Shown here one piece after another: positions 61,142-64,000 of a stretch of 64,000 nt of DNA. The stretch is from Pyrobaculum islandicum DSM 4184. GTDB lineage: Archaea; Thermoproteota; Thermoprotei; Thermoproteales; Thermoproteaceae. The notes under the pieces were generated by a model. It was not told the DNA's origin. It did not search any database and was given only the letters and a program-made list of their open reading frames with translations. Position numbers and translations under genes: made by a program. The stretch lies in the NCBI RefSeq assembly GCF_000015205.1, contig NC_008701.1, positions 186,001 through 250,000 on the forward strand, read 5' to 3'. How positions within the stretch are numbered: position 1 is the stretch's first letter; every line of letters starts with the position of its first letter.

Positions 61142-62230
61142 TTAGGGTACGACTAGAGGCCTTATGGCTTTGCCGCTTCTCAACGCCTCAACCGCCTGGT
61201 TTATCTCCTCCAGTCTATAGGTGGGGCCGGCCAGTTTCTCCGGCTTTAGAAGACCCCTCTTCACCATGTCCACAACCGCCGGCAGATCTACCCTCGGCCT
61301 AGCGCCGTAGCTCCCCACTATCTGGATCCCCCCACGCACCACCCTGGCGAGGCCCAGGGGGGTCTTGTGGCCAACCGGCATGAGGCCCACCAGCACCACC
61401 CTCCCGCCGAGCGCGGCCATGTCCACGGCCATCTGTATCGTGTCGTCGTTGCCGACGGCCTCCACCACGACGTCTGCCCCCCTGCCCTCCGTCAAATCTC
61501 TCACGGCCTTGACCGGGTCTCCCTCCCTCGTGTTCACCACCTCCGCCCCCAGCTCCGCCGCCACCTTCAGCTTGTCGGGGTTGCGGCCTACGGCGATGAC
61601 CCTCGCCCCCACGGCCTTGGCCACCTGCACCGCCGAGAGCCCCACGCCCCCTGTCCCCACCACCACAACGGTGTCGCCGGGAGAGACTGAGCCGGAGTTC
61701 ACCACGGCGCCGTACGCCGTCAAAAAGGCGCAGCCCAACATGGCGAGCTCCTGCCTCCCCCTAAGCCCCTCGGGGAGCTTAGCCACCGCTGTGGCGGGCA
61801 CCACCGACGCCTCGGCCCATGTGCCGCCGAGAAACGCCCTCACCTCCTCGCCGCTCCTCTTCCTAAGTCTTGTAGTGCCGTCTAGAAGCGTCCCCTTTAG
61901 CCTAACCTGGGCAAAGGTCTCGCAGAGGTTCTCCCTCCCCCTTACGCAGTTTCTACAGCGGCCGCAGGGCCAGACGAAGCTCGTCACCACCCAGTCGCCC
62001 GGCTGCAAGTTTTTCACCCCCGGCCCCACCTCCTCCACCACGCCCACGGCCTCGTGGCCGGAGACCACCGGGGTGGGCACGGGGGTGGCCCCCTCTAGCA
62101 CGTAGAGGTCGCTGTGACAAACACCTGCCGACTTTATCCTAACTAGAACCTCTCCCTCTTTTGGCTTTTCTATGTCTATATCCTCTATTACCAACGGAGT
62201 GTTGTATTGAAACAATACCGCCGCCTTCAT
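61142..62230 (-). CDS. Zinc-dependent alcohol dehydrogenase, probable succinic semialdehyde reductase
   Basis: A 362-residue medium-chain dehydrogenase. The catalytic zinc site has Cys in AGVCHSDLY and His in SGHEAVGVVEEVG. Structural zinc ligands are in CGRCRNCVRGRENLC. The NAD(P) fold is VVVVGTGGVGLSAVQVAKA. It converges on the CoA ligase gene. In the dicarboxylate/4-hydroxybutyrate cycle an enzyme of this class reduces succinic semialdehyde to 4-hydroxybutyrate, and the neighbours fit that step. The motif set alone would allow other aldehydes. Confidence 0.87.
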   Translation of the reverse strand: MKAAVLFQYNTPLVIEDIDIEKPKEGEVLVRIKSAGVCHSDLYVLEGATPVPTPVVSGHEAVGVVEEVGPGVKNLQPGDWVVTSFVWPCGRCRNCVRGRENLCETFAQVRLKGTLLDGTTRLRKRSGEEVRAFLGGTWAEASVVPATAVAKLPEGLRGRQELAMLGCAFLTAYGAVVNSGSVSPGDTVVVVGTGGVGLSAVQVAKAVGARVIAVGRNPDKLKVAAELGAEVVNTREGDPVKAVRDLTEGRGADVVVEAVGNDDTIQMAVDMAALGGRVVLVGLMPVGHKTPLGLARVVRGGIQIVGSYGARPRVDLPAVVDMVKRGLLKPEKLAGPTYRLEEINQAVEALRSGKAIRPLVVP

Positions 62231-62302
62231 AATGCGCAGTTTATTTAGTTTTAAAATTTTTACAATTTAAATTATAAATATAGATGTATATATTAGGTAA
62301 AC

Positions 62303-62312
62303 ACTTATAAAC
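62303..62312 (+). promoter_or_regulatory. TATA box of PEP carboxylase
   Basis: ACTTATAAAC, ending about 20 nt before the ATG at 62332, giving a leaderless transcript. Confidence 0.5.
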
Positions 62313-62331
62313 TAGGCTAGTCGGGCAGATA

Positions 62332-63717
62332 ATGATCCCCCGCCTAATGTGTACACAACATCCAGATGCTACAGTTAAAGTAACAGCAAATGAAGAAGTT
62401 GACGAAGCACTTGTGGCATATACCGCATATGGATGCGACGAAGTTATGATAGACTACGAGGGGAAGACCACCCCCTATTCACAGCCTAAGGATATTACTG
62501 TAAAGGCGTATGAGGCCGGCCTTCCACTCGGCGAGAAGTTCTTCTTAACTCCACGTATGCCAAATCCACGGCTGGAGGAATTTGAAAGATCGATGCTTAC
62601 CCTCGAGGCGGCGATACTTGCCAACTACTTCTCTGTAAAACTTATGGGTAGACAAGCAATTAGATGGATAGTTCTGCCAATGGTAACGGATATCGAGACT
62701 CTCGGGCTGGTTTATAGGATGTTGCTACATAAGACAGAAGCTTATATAAAAGAAACTGGGGTAAAGCTAGAGCCCCCCGAGCTCATACCGTTGATAGAAG
62801 ACGCAATTGCACAACTTAAGGCAGATGAGCTAATCAGCGGCTTGTTAAAACAAATGGCGCAACAGCCGCAGTATATAAGGCTTTTCCTCGGGAAGTCGGA
62901 CTCTGCCGTTAGACACGGCCATTTAGCTTCTGCACTAGCTATAGTGGCAACACTTTCAAAAATGAGAAGTGTTGAAAAATCGCTAGGGATAAAGATCTAC
63001 CCCATCTTAGGCATGGGATCTCCGCCTTTTAGAGGCGGGATAAACAACCCATCTCTTTCACACCTAGAAACTATACAGTACGTAGGATATTACACAGTCA
63101 CTGTTCAATCTGCTGTGAGATACGACACGTCATATGATGAATACATCAAGGTGAGAGAGACTATACTAAATGCGTGTTGTCTTCCGAGTAGAGAGATAAA
63201 CCTCCCCGAGCTAGAGGAGATAATTACAAAGGCATCATCTACATATAAGTCTGTTGTTGTAAAATTTGCAGACAGAATCGTACAGATGGCGAGGCTAATC
63301 CCTGGGACTAGAGATAGAATAAGTTGGACCGTATATGGCAGAAATATCACTGCAGAAGATAGAGTTGTAAATATGCCGAGGGCTATCGTCTATACATCTG
63401 CTTGGTACGCCATGGGTCTACCCCCGACATTTCTAGACGCGCCAACTGTCGTAGAACTTGCTAAATCTGATAAATTAGATCTAGTTCTCAAAGCACTTCC
63501 GTCGTTAAGAAGAGAGTGGGAATATGACGCTCAATTTTACGACCCACAAGTGGCGTCTAGATATACGTCTGAAGATTTTGTAAAAGTAGTAAATGAAATG
63601 CTTGATTACCTCGGGATAAACCTCAGGGCCAACGGCACCTATCTCTCGCTTCTTAGAATGAATCGCAATGAGTCAAATATCTTGGCAATGGGTAAATATA
63701 GGAAATTTCTAGGCTAG
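62332..63717 (+). CDS. ppcA: Archaeal-type phosphoenolpyruvate carboxylase
   Basis: A 461-residue archaeal-type PEPC, which is about half the length of bacterial enzymes. It makes oxaloacetate from PEP and bicarbonate, the second carboxylation of the dicarboxylate/4-hydroxybutyrate cycle. The N-terminus MIPRLMCTQHPDA, CDEVMIDYEGKTTP, LGMGSPPFRGGINNP and the C-terminal LLRMNRNESNILAMGKYR are family signatures. The ATG follows a TATA box by about 20 nt. Codon use is more A/T-rich than in the adjacent cycle genes. Confidence 0.96.
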   Translation: MIPRLMCTQHPDATVKVTANEEVDEALVAYTAYGCDEVMIDYEGKTTPYSQPKDITVKAYEAGLPLGEKFFLTPRMPNPRLEEFERSMLTLEAAILANYFSVKLMGRQAIRWIVLPMVTDIETLGLVYRMLLHKTEAYIKETGVKLEPPELIPLIEDAIAQLKADELISGLLKQMAQQPQYIRLFLGKSDSAVRHGHLASALAIVATLSKMRSVEKSLGIKIYPILGMGSPPFRGGINNPSLSHLETIQYVGYYTVTVQSAVRYDTSYDEYIKVRETILNACCLPSREINLPELEEIITKASSTYKSVVVKFADRIVQMARLIPGTRDRISWTVYGRNITAEDRVVNMPRAIVYTSAWYAMGLPPTFLDAPTVVELAKSDKLDLVLKALPSLRREWEYDAQFYDPQVASRYTSEDFVKVVNEMLDYLGINLRANGTYLSLLRMNRNESNILAMGKYRKFLG

Positions 63718-63719
63718 AT

Positions 63720-64000
63720 ATGGGCGATAGAGTAAAATATTACATCAAGCGAGAGCCTATAACGGTCCCCCCTGGGACTACTCTGAAAGAGGCCGTAGAG
63801 ATTATGGCCCGGAACAATATAGGTCTCGTAGTTATTGTCGACCAATCTAGGAGGCCTATAGGCGTTTTGTCTGAACGTGATGTAATAAGAGCTCTGGCAG
63901 CTGGGAAGTCCTTAAATACCCCAGTAGAAGAGGTTGGGACCATTGGAAATTTACTTACTGTGAGAAAAGACGACGATATATACACGGCGGTTAAAGCTAT
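63720..64000 (+). CDS. CBS-domain protein (5' part, runs off window)
   Basis: Starts with ATG 2 nt after the PEP carboxylase stop and is open to the window end (93 codons). It begins MGDRVKYYIKREPITVPPG and contains the CBS pattern TLKEAVEIMARNNIGLVVIVD and GVLSERDVIRALAAG, then the start of a second repeat (VRKDDDIYTAVKA). CBS pairs bind adenine nucleotides and often regulate metabolism; coupling to PEP carboxylase could mean energy-sensing. The C-terminus is not visible. Confidence 0.85.
   Translation, partial: MGDRVKYYIKREPITVPPGTTLKEAVEIMARNNIGLVVIVDQSRRPIGVLSERDVIRALAAGKSLNTPVEEVGTIGNLLTVRKDDDIYTAVKA

Overview
The window is archaeal and fits a hyperthermophilic, H2-using autotroph of the order Thermoproteales (Pyrobaculum/Thermoproteus group). 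The evidence is a GC-rich coding sequence, A/T-rich TATA boxes about 25 nt upstream of start codons (leaderless transcripts), a PaREP1-family gene, archaeal-type PEP carboxylase, and a cluster for the 4-hydroxybutyrate half of the dicarboxylate/4-hydroxybutyrate CO2-fixation cycle. Gene content is closest to what I know of Pyrobaculum (Thermoproteus) neutrophilum; that assignment is inference. I see no rRNA, tRNA or CRISPR array.

1-13085: a membrane-bound, Tat-exported [NiFe] hydrogenase operon of the Isp type on the minus strand (small subunit, Isp1 cytochrome b, Isp2 HdrD-like protein, large subunit, maturation protease), preceded by a winged-helix/zinc protein and a degenerate protease-like protein. 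Divergent from it is the maturation operon hypE, an MBL-fold gene, hypD, hypC and hypF, followed by two unknown genes; hypA and hypB are absent here. 13077-21508: a CbiMNQO-type Ni/Co ECF transporter that plausibly feeds the hydrogenase, a FepBCD/BtuFCD-like ABC importer, a DUF364 heavy-metal-chelation-like protein, an acyl-CoA-synthetase relative lacking key motifs, and an FmdE-like protein. 21468-25301: small membrane and exported unknowns plus decayed DNA: a broken archaeal AAA ATPase, a PaREP1 gene and a PaREP1 remnant, and a 110-bp near-identical copy of part of the chelatase gene that lies 10 kb away.

25332-27871: anaerobic ribonucleotide reductase NrdD with its activase NrdG. 27983-46022: the most striking region. 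One CobN/ChlH-type chelatase large subunit is intact and a second paralogue is split into two adjacent genes. With them are a fused ChlI-ChlD subunit, two substrate-binding proteins each made of two tandem binding domains, a BtuCD-like permease and ATPase, two paralogous Gate-domain membrane proteins and a methyltransferase. It looks like a dedicated metal/metallo-tetrapyrrole uptake and metal-insertion system; the metal and ligand are unknown. 46023-51990: a mobile-element zone with a tnpB-less IS200/IS605-like miniature element carrying a putative guide RNA, fused tnpB and ATPase pseudogenes, VapBC, a degraded gene, an AbiE-like nucleotidyltransferase pair and an intact tnpB.

52004-64000: central carbon metabolism. 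An FAD/NAD disulfide oxidoreductase, a fumarate reductase flavoprotein with an unusually small [2Fe-2S] partner, 4-hydroxybutyryl-CoA dehydratase, a CoA-acylating aldehyde dehydrogenase (probable succinyl-CoA reductase), an AMP-forming acyl-CoA ligase (probable 4-hydroxybutyrate-CoA ligase), a zinc alcohol dehydrogenase (probable succinic semialdehyde reductase) and PEP carboxylase together cover fumarate reduction, PEP carboxylation and succinyl-CoA to crotonyl-CoA. A 25-bp perfect dyad lies in the divergent promoter between the dehydratase and the aldehyde dehydrogenase.
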